Origin: a virus
Strand: one strand, 5' to 3'
DNA length: 31,041 nucleotides
IMG/VR virus record: IMGVR_UViG_3300021356_000101
Coordinates: 1-31,041 of that record
In this document: positions 15,301 to 22,892 of the stretch, one piece after another
Layout of the letters: every line of letters begins with the position of its first letter
Numbering within the stretch: position 1 is the first letter of the stretch
Position numbers and translations under genes: made by a program
The notes under the pieces: model-generated
The model's database searches: none
What the model was told of the DNA's origin: nothing
Seen by the model: the letters and a program-made list of their open reading frames with translations, nothing else

Positions 15301-15668
15301 AAAGAAGTGGGGTTTCTGTATGAAGTGGATGTGATGGTGTTTCCAATGAGCTTATACTCAAAACCGCTTATGGCGTTCATCGCATCCCGTCCATATTCCA
15401 CGGATGTGGATGTGACGTTATCTTTGAACGTGAACCGTGAACCATAACCAGCGCTTCCCGCTTTTCGTGTAACTATCGACAAATCGCCACTATCACTTTG
15501 GTTTCCCGTGGCTAATAGTCTCATCTTGGAGGGTTGTTGGGGGATGGGGTCCCCCGCGCTTGGATTCTGTTGCGATATGGTGGTTTCATCTTGCCAAATG
15601 TTGTCCACTCCCACATCCAAGGGAAGAATGAAACCTCTTATATATTCCGGTGTTACGTTGTTACCCAT
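12348..15668 (-). CDS. Large tail tip / adhesin-like protein with Asp-box motifs, 1106 aa
   Basis: This is the largest gene of the window. Residues about 100-400 contain Asp-box-like turns: SEDDGSTW at about 205-212 (a good match to SxDxGxTW) and SIDGAATF at about 275-282. These turns are common in sialidase-type beta-propellers. About 540-700 reads as a jelly-roll, with long strands such as GFTLEMDNGTNRYKIAVYITTTQIRV. The remainder is strand-rich and similar in style to distal tail proteins. It follows the tape measure by two bases. A host-recognition or baseplate scaffold role at the tail tip is likely; sugar binding through the propeller is inference, and catalytic residues were not identified. 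Confidence 0.72.
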   Translation of the reverse strand: MGNNVTPEYIRGFILPLDVGVDNIWQDETTISQQNPSAGDPIPQQPSKMRLLATGNQSDSGDLSIVTRKAGSAGYGSRFTFKDNVTSTSVEYGRDAMNAISGFEYKLIGNTITSTSYRNPTSLVTSSDTLLVAYQQITTTGNVLKVLRIDKDGNESTATNLYSIPTFLSTNQFMHPCMCELEDGSIILVHILEDADEANVRVLRSEDDGSTWDVVSREGWNETIPVGVTAGAGVDTYEVIRMRLESITGSVVLLVETEYNDTGTTKRNQLFQYVSIDGAATFTLLSTTDNLESNSFRKVNLGKRLGRYVVSYISSTGGMDYMELPNPFSNIHLLRDANSYITLSAIPNASTGTNDYMTGGDTAMIVDDDGGVYVYAYSGGSNDFIISQYYDGEFFRLTNGRVNVAQASTLNCADSFTRLSNLHGVHWLGRGFIVSNMNSSTSFDLSLLFTFLGGYSDLNLPKTSYGAAEADWTRAGFIRNYMPLDEPSNITGLLVIGTGDDRILNGYLSITSSITYPSNRYYRWNNLPTSITGSDYTNQGIIIRSSCIADSGGDFTLNQRGFTLEMDNGTNRYKIAVYITTTQIRVRDVTGGGDLTTVSHDNTQGVDIVCSIGDGDKLSAWYRTMGNGELRDYTNLVDNYAIRSAASSAAGHIIEWGHLTYNSGTLSTNWNEFHVSTLEATGMGLAGGFDNPNDLASRPYPPLGQYAYVYDGVSISTTDGPSYEGEEFQIIPQYDYPVSNIFPSQAPSPRIQWRSEKTTSGNIPQQTLSIKLNPDTATSLIEAQANDLMGFHLNGVNWRLGDIYYHNGSSWVQLAAINNQIRCSAVVTGRSARGATGLSEPYFTLNELAGWTAYITSGLDQVHRKIVSNTEGIFGGTATGTKQCTVQFETNPPQGSGTIYFIPPVFSVVVSMNGIQASGFQIRTDAQETYDDDIRIGEVVMGPVIVPGRQYGRGRTISIESGTTTIETQDGIRYSREVKPPTRVFNLAWTDGIDVSQLQGDEPDIDYWMASNQSGAEPIAVQNEAPDLMMGFLRYVQGAKKHFVYLPNISKSTSSSEDKRYLNREKEQALVTLDNDVQIEHVVGDELQNETGEVFRIATITLREVK

Positions 15669-15669
15669 A

Positions 15670-17862
15670 TCAATATCCTTTTCTTCCGGTTCCTTGGATG
15701 GAGCTCATGCCCATGGCATCCCGTCCACGTATAAATCTATCATAATGTTTAAAGGGATTCATGACAATTATCTTGGGAGTTATTCCACCACCTGTTTCCA
15801 AGCTTCTCACCCCATCTTCACCTATTCGATTCACGGCGGCGGTGGAAAGTATGGCTTCCCCTCTTTTGGCGGTTACCATCGTTTCATCCGGTGCCAATGT
15901 GCCACCACCTCCAATCATACCACCCATGTGGAACTTGGGTTGTTCACTTGCAACCAAAGCACCTTGAGCAATACCCAAAGCCGTGGCCCCCGCCATCAAG
16001 AAGGGATTGGGGAACACTTCCACCACATTTTGGGCGGTTGCTATGGCGATTTCAGCAATGGCGGCGGCTTTTCGGATGTTAAACACCAGTTCCGCATTTT
16101 TCTTGTTCTTCATTGCGTTTTGGTCTATCAAATCGGCGGCTACATTCAAACCTTCCACCACCATATCGGCGCCCATCATGTATTCACGGAAGACTTCCCG
16201 CGCGCTTTTCTTCAATCGGTTATCATTTTCCAGCTGCTTTTCTGTGACTTCACTATTCTTTTCTATCTCCAATTCACCGGTTTCTAGAATAAGCGCTTGT
16301 TGTTCATCAAATGCTTCTTTGATGATGTTCCTTCTTTCCTCTTTGAGACGTGCCATTTCATCTTCATGGACGAATTCAAGATTGGCGATGGTGTCCAATA
16401 CTTCTTGGGTTTGTTCCATGGCTTGGTGCTTTTCGATTTGGGTTTGAACGGAATCTTCCAAAGCCATCTTTTCTTCATGAATCTTTTGAAGTGCTATATC
16501 TCGAAGCGCTAGAATCTTTTCTTCACCGGATAATTGGGCCACCTTTTCATCCCGTGCCTTCAGCATGGCGGCCAATGTCTTATCTTCAATCTCTTCCACC
16601 ATCTTCATGGCTCGGGCTAGTTCATCCACGGCTTTGGTGGTTTGTTGCGTGGCTTGGGATGCACCACCACCGCTTCTTCTTGGAGCACCACCACCCGTTC
16701 CACCACCTTGGGAAGTTTGCATGGTGGCCTTCAATAGCTTGTTGAACTTCTCCAAGCGTTCACTAGCCGCCCCAAAGGGGTCCAAAAACTTGTCCCCATG
16801 TTGGGCTATCTCGTTTCCTATCTCATTGAAGACAATTTGGGCGCGTTCAAGTTCATCCGCCGTTCCTGTTATGCTAGTAATGGCTACATTCAATCCAGCC
16901 AAAACAGCCCCAAAGGATTGTTGTAATCCCTTCAAAGTGTTCCCAGCAATTTCACCGAATACAATAAACGCTTTTGTGGCTCCCAACATGATGTCATTCA
17001 ATCCACCACCGGCGCCAGCCTCACCACCCGCCATCACATCTAACAAGCGCATGAATTCACCGGTTAGAACTTCCGTGGCCGTGGCGCTTATTCGTTGGAA
17101 ATCTGCCATTTGTTTTTGCATCTTGGGGCCGCTTGCCACACCGAATTCATTGGCCAAAGATACGAAGTTTTCAAGATTGTCTATGGCTCCAGATTGGATG
17201 AACTTGGGGCCGGCGGTACGTCCAAAGATGTCCGCGGCGCGCGCGGCTCTTTCTTCCGCGCTCTCTATCTGTCTCAATCCTTCCAACACTTCTTTGAAAG
17301 CCGTGTCAGCGTCACGAACTTTCATAACACCATCACGCATTTCACCAGCTTGAACACCAACGGCTTCAAATGCTTGTTGTGCGGCCTTGCTTCCATCCAC
17401 GGCATCTTGAAGCATAGATGGGAACTTCACCAACCCCGTTTCCAATTCCTCAAAGGATACACCCGCACCCGTGGCGGCCAATCTCAATCCATGAAGGGTT
17501 TCTGTGTTGATACCTGTCTTTGTGGAAGCATCCACCAATTGATTGGATAAGTCGGCTATGTGTTGTCCAAAGGATAGAACCGCAATGGCGGCGGCTCCAG
17601 CTGCGATAGAGATGTTGGAAAATGAAGCTTGGATTCCCTTCCCCACACCTTGGGCAGTACTCCCAACCTTCTTCAATGCTCTTTCTTGTTTGGCGGCGCT
17701 TTTCTCAGCATCCCGCGCGGCTTTTGTGTATGCCTTATCTAAATCATTTACAAGCTTTTGGGCTTCCTTCTCTGAGACTTGCCCAACCTTCTTCAAACCA
17801 TTGATAAGATTCTGGACTTCCGCACGGTATTGGATGCTAATCGTCTTATTTACGTCACTCAT
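15670..17862 (-). CDS. Tail tape measure protein, 730 aa
   Basis: Long helical protein with repeated Ala/Lys/Glu-rich coiled coils, beginning MSDVNKTISIQYRAEVQNLINGL and carrying the tape-measure-like segment TGINTETLHGLRLAATGAGVSFEELETGL (about 117-145). Hydrophobic stretches (ISIAAGAAAIAVLSFG; AAIAEIAIATAQNV...) could enter the host membrane. Tape measures set tail length at roughly 1.5 angstrom per residue, so this suggests a tail of about 110 nm. There is a Gly/Ser/Gln-rich hinge (about 390-405). It follows the chaperone and one small gene, as expected in siphoviruses. Confidence 0.92.
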   Translation of the reverse strand: MSDVNKTISIQYRAEVQNLINGLKKVGQVSEKEAQKLVNDLDKAYTKAARDAEKSAAKQERALKKVGSTAQGVGKGIQASFSNISIAAGAAAIAVLSFGQHIADLSNQLVDASTKTGINTETLHGLRLAATGAGVSFEELETGLVKFPSMLQDAVDGSKAAQQAFEAVGVQAGEMRDGVMKVRDADTAFKEVLEGLRQIESAEERAARAADIFGRTAGPKFIQSGAIDNLENFVSLANEFGVASGPKMQKQMADFQRISATATEVLTGEFMRLLDVMAGGEAGAGGGLNDIMLGATKAFIVFGEIAGNTLKGLQQSFGAVLAGLNVAITSITGTADELERAQIVFNEIGNEIAQHGDKFLDPFGAASERLEKFNKLLKATMQTSQGGGTGGGAPRRSGGGASQATQQTTKAVDELARAMKMVEEIEDKTLAAMLKARDEKVAQLSGEEKILALRDIALQKIHEEKMALEDSVQTQIEKHQAMEQTQEVLDTIANLEFVHEDEMARLKEERRNIIKEAFDEQQALILETGELEIEKNSEVTEKQLENDNRLKKSAREVFREYMMGADMVVEGLNVAADLIDQNAMKNKKNAELVFNIRKAAAIAEIAIATAQNVVEVFPNPFLMAGATALGIAQGALVASEQPKFHMGGMIGGGGTLAPDETMVTAKRGEAILSTAAVNRIGEDGVRSLETGGGITPKIIVMNPFKHYDRFIRGRDAMGMSSIQGTGRKGY

Positions 17863-17866
17863 TGTC

Positions 17867-18361
17867 TTATCCCTTCTTCTTTTGGTCGGCTATGAAAGCA
17901 TCTGCCAATTTCTTCACAAGCTTGTCCACGCTTTTCCGCGCGGGTTTCCACATGGTTTCTTCTGCTAGACTTTCCCCTTCTGGAACCGTGGAAGCGCTTC
18001 CATTTTCTCTTTTGGAATATGAAGCGGGTTTGATGGCATAGGCATATTGGGCACCGTTACGAAAGAATCCTTCAATGGCTTTTCCACCTTGGACTATTCG
18101 AATCCCATTGGTGAACTTATCGATGGAACGCTTGGATTTTTGTTTCTTGATGAATGTTCTTCCATCTTTGGTTGTGATGGGCTTTCCATATCTCACAATC
18201 CAATTTTCCTTGGCATATTCCACGCGGGTGTCAATCTCGGCTTCCAACACCTTCATCGTTTCACCCGCTACTTCTCGAAGCGCTTGTTCAAAAAGTTCAC
18301 GTTGGGGACCGGTGATTTCAATGGAGCCTTTCCCTTTTCCGTATCGTATTCTTCTAGCCAT
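17867..18361 (-). CDS. Basic tail-region protein, possibly HK97 gp10-like completion protein, 164 aa
   Basis: A basic protein between the tail assembly chaperone and the tape measure, overlapping the frameshifted chaperone end by 8 bp. The centre (KFTNGIRIVQGGKAIEGFFRNGAQYAYAIKPASYSKRE) and the C-terminal helix (PARKSVDKLVKKLADAF) resemble HK97 gp10-type connector/tail completion proteins in style, but the position after the chaperone is unusual for them. No catalytic motif. The morphogenetic role is inferred mainly from position. Confidence 0.62.
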   Translation of the reverse strand: MARRIRYGKGKGSIEITGPQRELFEQALREVAGETMKVLEAEIDTRVEYAKENWIVRYGKPITTKDGRTFIKKQKSKRSIDKFTNGIRIVQGGKAIEGFFRNGAQYAYAIKPASYSKRENGSASTVPEGESLAEETMWKPARKSVDKLVKKLADAFIADQKKKG

Positions 18362-18943
18362 CTAGCGCTCCCCTTCTTTTAAATCTAGCATGATTCTTTT
18401 TCAGATTTTGAATTTGGAAACGCTTCTTCTTTTTCTTCACATCATCCGGTTTCATATTGGCCAATCTATAATCCGCTATAAGCTCCGCTTGAAGATTCTT
18501 GGGAAGATGGAAGAACCATGTTGGTTCTTGGTGCCAATACCGTGATATGATGAACCCCGTCCGGACTATTCCGCCGGCGGGGGTGAAGTAAAATTTTCCG
18601 CGGCTTCCACTTCTTCATCCGTGGAAATGTGCTCTGTCATCATCTGGAAGAGTTCCGTTCCCACTTGAAGAACTTGGATGGGGTTCACCTTCTGAGATGA
18701 TAGCCATTCTTGAACCTTCCCACCATAAGCCATCAAATCACAATCTGATAGACTGTATTTTGGGCATGATGGATAATTTTGGATGCAGATTCCCACCAAA
18801 GCCGCGAACAATCGCCCAAGCTGGGCGCGGTTGGGATTGGTGGAAATCATATAAAACACATCCCACATTGTGGACATAGATTTGGGAAGCCCAAATTCAC
18901 AATCAAGTTTTCCAATGGATTTTTTCATGGTTCCGCTCTCCAT
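18354..18943 (-). CDS. Tail assembly chaperone, long form by programmed -1 frameshift (about 196 aa)
   Basis: The 0-frame product (18943-18566) stops with TAG, but the -1 frame is open from the slippery site at 18596-18590 to a TAG at 18356-18354. It reads YFTPAGGIVRTGF, IISRYWHQEPTWFF, LPKNLQAELIADYRLAN and a lysine-rich tail. The W..LP...Q..L.ADYR pattern is typical of the second domain of gpG-T-type tail chaperones. The fusion would be about 118 + 78 residues. Long and short forms guide tail tube assembly around the tape measure. The 3' part has no ribosome site of its own, supporting synthesis only as a fusion. Confidence 0.82.
18566..18943 (-). CDS. Tail assembly chaperone, short form, 125 aa
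   Basis: This is the G-like product between the tail tube gene and the tape measure. It is acidic and mainly helical, ending in EVEAAENFTSPPPAE, where the frameshift site lies. The frame opens at 18943, but a second ATG at 18928 (MKKSIGKLDCEFGLP) has GGAG 9 bases upstream and may be the true start; the first ATG has no close site. The position and the frameshift into a second domain identify it; the sequence alone would not. Confidence 0.78.
   Translation of the reverse strand: MESGTMKKSIGKLDCEFGLPKSMSTMWDVFYMISTNPNRAQLGRLFAALVGICIQNYPSCPKYSLSDCDLMAYGGKVQEWLSSQKVNPIQVLQVGTELFQMMTEHISTDEEVEAAENFTSPPPAE
18590..18596 (-). promoter_or_regulatory. Slippery heptamer for -1 frameshifting
   Basis: On the minus strand the 0-frame reads ...GCG-GAA-AAT-TTT-ACT, containing A-AAT-TTT, an X-XXY-YYZ heptamer. 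Slipping back one base gives AAA-TTT and continues as TAC-TTC-ACC with no stop for 78 codons. The following CCCCCGCCGGCGG is GC-rich and can fold (CCGCCGGCGG is self-complementary), a possible stimulator. The 0-frame stop lies 21 nt downstream. Confidence 0.75.
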
Positions 18944-18945
18944 TA

Positions 18946-19428
18946 TTAAACTTCAGCTCTTACGATAGAACCGTATACTTCACCGGTTACGCTAATTGTG
19001 TCGGGGTTTCCTTCTGCGATAGAAGCGAAAAGAAGAACCTTGTTGAAGGTTACTTTTGTATTTGAACCGCTTAGCGCGCTCATATTCGCTTGGAATTCTA
19101 CAGTACAAAGGAATTGTTCAAAGCCGGCTCCACCTGTTGATGTGGCCGCGCTAGAATTTCCAGTCTTATAGATGAAATCAAGAAGTGTGTCTTCTGTGGA
19201 ATCTGCTAATTCTCGAAGATGAACGCTAAAAGAGATGCTTGGAACGGGGTCATTTCCCTGTCTGAGCCCAACAATTGAGCCCCTATCATATATGATAATT
19301 CTCTCAGCTAGGTCTAGATTCATGCTCATGTCGCCATTCTCGAAGCTGACGGTATAAGTTGTTGCATCTCCGTTGGTGATTGAGATGGTTCCGTCACGTG
19401 GGACGGCTACGACGGTGGATTCAGCCAT
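18946..19428 (-). CDS. Major tail tube protein, 160 aa
   Basis: A small beta-rich, low-charge protein with patterns such as DGTISITNGDATTYTVSFENGDMSMNLD, MTVEFQANMSALSGSNTKVTFNKVLLFASIAEGNPDTISVTGEVYG-like strands and no cysteine cluster. It is immediately upstream of the tail assembly chaperone, which is the standard place for the tube protein. Length fits the usual 140-250 residues. Polymerises into the non-contractile tail tube. Confidence 0.85.
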   Translation of the reverse strand: MAESTVVAVPRDGTISITNGDATTYTVSFENGDMSMNLDLAERIIIYDRGSIVGLRQGNDPVPSISFSVHLRELADSTEDTLLDFIYKTGNSSAATSTGGAGFEQFLCTVEFQANMSALSGSNTKVTFNKVLLFASIAEGNPDTISVTGEVYGSIVRAEV

Positions 19429-19448
19429 TGGAAGCTCCTATTGGTTGA

Positions 19449-19898
19449 TTATGAAAGTGGAATAAAATGAAGTGCTTCAAAAGATAACGTGGAAAGAATA
19501 TACTCCCCACTATCTGTCAAAGCTCTATTGGTTGAAATTAGTTTGATATGTAGGTTTGGATATAGAACGGCGTTAGTTCTATCCAATAAAGCGGTGATGA
19601 TGGTATTTTCAAGATTCAATTGGTTGTCCACATCTGTGAGTTGGTCCAAGGGTCTGAGACGATACGCAAAGGTTATATCCAAGTCCGTTTGGAGCATCGC
19701 CCCTTCTGTGGGACGCTGTCTATCATCCATGGCATTGGAACCACCTATTCCCACTGAGAAGGCTTTGTGGGCTATGGAATTTGGGGTTCTTCCAAATGCA
19801 TCAAAAGGAAGCGGGGATTCTTTCAATCCCGCCCCCGTGATGGCTTCCAAAGCCGTGGCCACCCGTGAACGAATAGATGATAATTGAACCGTTGCCAT
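19449..19898 (-). CDS. Tail terminator / minor tail protein-like, 149 aa
   Basis: Small protein starting MATVQLSSIRSRVATALEAI, with a helix followed by strands (LQTDLDITFAYRLRPLDQ) and a C-terminal strand ILSTLSFEALHFIPL. Such proteins just before the tail tube gene usually cap the tail or join it to the head. The start at 19898 is used because the ATG overlaps the preceding TGA (TGATG) with GGCGG upstream; a TTG one codon earlier is the alternative. Confidence 0.68.
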   Translation of the reverse strand: MATVQLSSIRSRVATALEAITGAGLKESPLPFDAFGRTPNSIAHKAFSVGIGGSNAMDDRQRPTEGAMLQTDLDITFAYRLRPLDQLTDVDNQLNLENTIITALLDRTNAVLYPNLHIKLISTNRALTDSGEYILSTLSFEALHFIPLS

Positions 19899-20677
19899 CA
19901 ATACCGCCTGTATTTGAAACGGTGATACCGTGATGGGGGATTGGTGGTGGAAATCATTGGGAACCCGGCTTTCCGTTTGTCCACATCATCAGCTCTTCCA
20001 TCTTCATCCATATCGTAACGAAACGATATTTGTTTGAACTGGTATTCATAGCTTTTGATGTGTTCTCGATATAAGTCCAAGTAGCGTCCGTTAGATTGGC
20101 CTAGTGAACTGTGCATATTTCGCCATATCAAAGCCAATGCCAATTCAAGATGGGAAGAGCGTAGCGCTTGGGGTTCCGTGATAAGATACGGAAGATTTCC
20201 AAGCTGCCTAAGACGTTCAATGATACGAACCCACGCTTCATCAATGTATCTTTGCCATCCATCTGTATATGAATCTGGAAGAAGGTTTTCCAAGTCGGAA
20301 TAGCTGGCTTCCAAATCGATATCAGATATGCAAGGGTACAAAGGCCGGCGGCATAGATACGCTGGACGTTGAAATGTATAATCCAACCCATCAATCTCTA
20401 CTTCCCAAAGTTCAAAGAGACCGTCACTTAGGGTCATTGTTTGAGGAACCACTGAAGAATTTATTGTGTATTGGATTTTGTTTCCAACGATGGAAGCGCT
20501 AGATGTGGAGATGATTTCCGTTCCATCTTCATCCAAAAGTTGGTATGTGGCGCCGGCGGGGGTTACTTCCTCACCATTGCGATATATGATAAGCTCCACG
20601 ATTTGAGTTTTTCCCCGTTGTATCATCTGGGGAACTCTTATCCGTGGGGCATAGTATGTATCAAGAAGCGCCATCAT
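19898..20677 (-). CDS. Head-tail connector/adaptor-like protein, 259 aa
   Basis: The N-terminal half is beta-rich (VELIIYRNGEEVTPAGATYQLLDEDGTEI...). The second half is helical (SDIDLEASYSDLENLLPDSYTDGWQRYIDEAWVRIIERLRQLG...), with the helical style of head completion adaptors. Position between capsid-side and tail genes supports a neck role. The tail has DMDEDGRADDVDK, a DxDxDG calcium-loop-like sequence. AAGGA lies before the ATGATG pair at 20677/20674, the second of which has the better spacing. It overlaps the next gene by one base. Confidence 0.68.
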   Translation of the reverse strand: MMALLDTYYAPRIRVPQMIQRGKTQIVELIIYRNGEEVTPAGATYQLLDEDGTEIISTSSASIVGNKIQYTINSSVVPQTMTLSDGLFELWEVEIDGLDYTFQRPAYLCRRPLYPCISDIDLEASYSDLENLLPDSYTDGWQRYIDEAWVRIIERLRQLGNLPYLITEPQALRSSHLELALALIWRNMHSSLGQSNGRYLDLYREHIKSYEYQFKQISFRYDMDEDGRADDVDKRKAGFPMISTTNPPSRYHRFKYRRY

Positions 20678-20692
20678 TCAATCCTTGGAATT

Positions 20693-21007
20693 CTAGATGA
20701 ATTGTTTCCATGCGTCGCCATCACAAGCGAATAAACCACCTTCACCAAGTGAAAGAACTTTGACGGTTACACCAGCTCCATCTTTCACGGTGAAGCTGTT
20801 TCCTTGGCAATTGATGACAAAGACACCACCATTCTTTTCTTCTGGAAGAATGACTTCTAATCCACCACTTTGGGCATCCAATCTTTGAAACATTGAATCT
20901 TTGTATGTCAATGTTTTGTTTCCTGATATCGCTTCAATGTTCACCCCATCCTTGAAACGGATGTGACGGGGGATAGTGAAGGCTTGTTTTGCGTTATATT
21001 CTGCCAT
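20693..21007 (-). CDS. Probable capsid decoration/accessory protein, 104 aa
   Basis: Small beta-rich protein with repeated Gly/Asn-containing turns: TLTYKDSMFQRLDAQSGGLEVILPEEKNGGVFVINCQGNSFTVKDGAGVTV. It resembles short head-decoration or trimeric spike modules in style. It lies between the capsid-linked genes and the connector gene, with AGGA upstream. No catalytic motif is visible; the virion role rests on context. Confidence 0.6.
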   Translation of the reverse strand: MAEYNAKQAFTIPRHIRFKDGVNIEAISGNKTLTYKDSMFQRLDAQSGGLEVILPEEKNGGVFVINCQGNSFTVKDGAGVTVKVLSLGEGGLFACDGDAWKQFI

Positions 21008-21029
21008 TTCGAAATCCTATTGTTTGAGG

Positions 21030-21173
21030 TTATTTCCCGCTGTTTTTGCGGTCGTGGCGTATTGCGACTTTGGCGGCTATTTTACGCGCTTCTGTCTCAC
21101 TCATCTTACCACCATTTTTCTTTGATTGTTCCATTAATCTTTTCGTGAACGCTTCAAATTTTTCTCTAGACAT
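21030..21173 (-). CDS. Basic mini-protein, 47 aa
   Basis: A short frame starts MSREKFEAFTKRLMEQSKKNGGKMSE and stops with TAA at 21032-21030. It is strongly basic and helical. It overlaps the stop of the preceding gene by 8 bp, and AAGGTGAAAAGAG precedes the ATG. The same 8-bp overlap occurs elsewhere in this genome (6641/6496, 6496/6294), supporting it as real. A small virion or DNA-binding protein is possible. Confidence 0.6.
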   Translation of the reverse strand: MSREKFEAFTKRLMEQSKKNGGKMSETEARKIAAKVAIRHDRKNSGK

Positions 21174-21807
21174 CTCTTTTCACCTTCTTGGCTTTTGGTT
21201 TGGTTCCTTCTTTTGTAACCGGTCCACCAAGCTCAATATATTTTTGCATCATCTCGAGACGTTCCAAATCCTTTTCATATTGCTTTTGGATGCGGGGTGT
21301 CATGTTCTTTCCCTCGTTACGCTCCACGCGCTTTTGTTGCATGTCCACAAAGAAGGATAAGATGTCCAAATCTGGGAAATCAATCACACCTTCTTCCATA
21401 AGCTCCACACGCCAATCATTAAAGGCTAGGGTGTCCACTTTCCACACAACACGGTTTCCAATCACTTTTGGGGAATCCCATATACTTGTATAGTAATAGC
21501 CCCCACTTCTTGTCATGTGTCGGGTTTGATAACCAAGGTCCCATTCGAGAACTTCAAATCCGTTATCCATCATTCTCACGCGCGCCATCTGGGAGTCAGT
21601 CCCACCGCGTGGAACCATCCGGACTCCATTCACACCAGCAAGTTCGAAAAGACGGCGGAAGGTGGGAACGAACATCCACTTATCACGATGTTGGATGAAC
21701 TCCCAACACGTGTTGGGGTGGTGCATATACCAAAATGGGGAATTTGGTTTGATGGGTAGGGCGCTTGTTTTGCTTACATCGCCGCCGGTCCAAGGTTGAT
21801 TTGTCAT
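21166..21807 (-). CDS. Hypothetical structural-module protein, 213 aa
   Basis: Soluble protein just downstream of the major capsid gene and a terminator-like region. TAGGAAAAAACC precedes the ATG. The first half is aromatic-rich (FWYMHHPNTCWEFIQHRDKWMFVPTFRRLF), the middle is beta-rich (GYQTRHMTRSGGYYYTSIWDSP), and the C-terminus is a charged coiled coil ending KPKAKKVKRDV. I do not recognise the family. Its location suggests a virion or head-assembly role. Confidence 0.7.
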   Translation of the reverse strand: MTNQPWTGGDVSKTSALPIKPNSPFWYMHHPNTCWEFIQHRDKWMFVPTFRRLFELAGVNGVRMVPRGGTDSQMARVRMMDNGFEVLEWDLGYQTRHMTRSGGYYYTSIWDSPKVIGNRVVWKVDTLAFNDWRVELMEEGVIDFPDLDILSFFVDMQQKRVERNEGKNMTPRIQKQYEKDLERLEMMQKYIELGGPVTKEGTKPKAKKVKRDV

Positions 21808-21833
21808 GGTTTTTTCCTAGGGTTTCATGGTTT

Positions 21834-21879
21834 AAAAAAGGGATGGTGGGGGATATACATCCCCCCAAAGGCTTGGGGG
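21834..21879 (-). terminator. Terminator region after the capsid gene with competing hairpins
   Basis: On the minus strand CCCCCAA (21868-21862 partner of 21879-21873) can pair as CCCCCAA-GCCT-TTGGGGG. The same G run can instead pair downstream, as GGGGGAT-GTAT-ATCCCCC (21865-21848) or GGGATG...CATCCC (21863-21840), the last directly followed by six T (21839-21834). The upstream hairpin and the terminator hairpins are mutually exclusive. This would let capsid mRNA end here while some transcription continues into the next genes. Confidence 0.62.
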
Positions 21880-21923
21880 CTTGGAACCATGAAAACAGCC
21901 CCAAAGCCACCCATTCAATGTTT

Positions 21924-22847
21924 TTATGCGTCTGTGAGAATCTGTACGGCGCGTGCCTGCTCTACCACGGAAGCGCCTGTGTACGCCGTCCCGACTATGC
22001 GCGTCAAGCTGTACGCCGAGTCCCGCTCAAGCTCCACGAGTACGGGGGTTCCAGCTGGGCGAATCTCACCGCTTGGAGCTGCAAGTGGAACCGGTGTTCC
22101 AAGTGCATAAGCAATAGCGCCCGCGCTGAACATAGCACCTTCACGGCTTCCCGCGTTGTCCACTACAAAAGAAGACTTGTGTACCTGTACACCCATGAAA
22201 TCACCAACGTACCCTTGCCCAAGAGATTTCATGAGGTCGTGGTGTGCTGGGTTAAAAGCGATGGCATTTGCGGTCTCATTGCGGATAGAGGACTGCAAAT
22301 CGGCAATTTGGCGTGGGTGGAGGACTGCGAAAAGCTGAGATGGGTTATCTGCGATTTCGAGCAAATACAGGGCGTCCATAAAATCGTCCACTGACATATC
22401 TACACCGGCGGTTCCGGCTTGTGCTGAAATACCTGTGAATGTTCCACAAACCATTTCCATGAAACGAGATTCGAAAGCGCCGGCCATAGATTCAGCTAGA
22501 CGGAACACATCAATGTCGTTTCCAAGTTTTGTCAATGCCGCCAAATCTGTGATGTCATATCGAAGGCCGATTCTACCCACAGCTATATCAGTGGTGTCCA
22601 TAGTGAGGTTTGAAGAAGTAATTTCCGCACCGTCACCCACTGTATTCATAGCTTCATAGCCGTCTAAACCAGCGTAACGAAGTGTTAGTGTGTCAGAGCC
22701 AACACCAGCGACATCACCAGCGAAAAGAAGCGCTCCAGAGTTACGAATAGAAGCCGCGTCATGAAGAAGTGCACGAACTTCATTTTCTATCATTGCATCG
22801 AGGCGAATTCCACCTGTATTTAATGCTGAGTAATCAATAGTAGCCAT
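21924..22847 (-). CDS. Major capsid protein (HK97-fold type), 307 aa
   Basis: Features of HK97-fold coats: an N-terminal helical arm (MATIDYSALNTGGIRLDAMIENEVRALL), the E-loop-like strands SDTLTLRYAGLDGYEAMNTVGDGAEIT with TDIAVGRIGLRYDITDLA (about 75-105), the spine-helix region AESMAGAFESRFMEMV (about 118-133), FAVLHPRQIADLQS and a conserved-style P-domain end (SAYSLTRIVGTAYTGASVVEQA). At 307 residues it has no fused scaffold; a separate scaffold-like gene is at 26835. AGGA lies 7 bases before the ATG. It has its own promoter and a leader hairpin. Codon usage looks different from its neighbours (more GC, fewer of the TTGG/CCATC words), as expected for a highly expressed gene. Confidence 0.87.
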   Translation of the reverse strand: MATIDYSALNTGGIRLDAMIENEVRALLHDAASIRNSGALLFAGDVAGVGSDTLTLRYAGLDGYEAMNTVGDGAEITSSNLTMDTTDIAVGRIGLRYDITDLAALTKLGNDIDVFRLAESMAGAFESRFMEMVCGTFTGISAQAGTAGVDMSVDDFMDALYLLEIADNPSQLFAVLHPRQIADLQSSIRNETANAIAFNPAHHDLMKSLGQGYVGDFMGVQVHKSSFVVDNAGSREGAMFSAGAIAYALGTPVPLAAPSGEIRPAGTPVLVELERDSAYSLTRIVGTAYTGASVVEQARAVQILTDA

Positions 22848-22892
22848 TTTATTATCCTAATATGGTTTTGGGTTATCCGTGGTTCCTACGTT

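Noticed and set aside
15508-16287. Long plus-strand open frame of 259 codons
   Set aside because: Antisense shadow of the tape measure and tail gene starts; composition unlike a protein (His/Cys/Ser-rich).
16565-17353. Plus-strand open frame of 262 codons
   Set aside because: Antisense shadow of the tape measure gene; no start signals.
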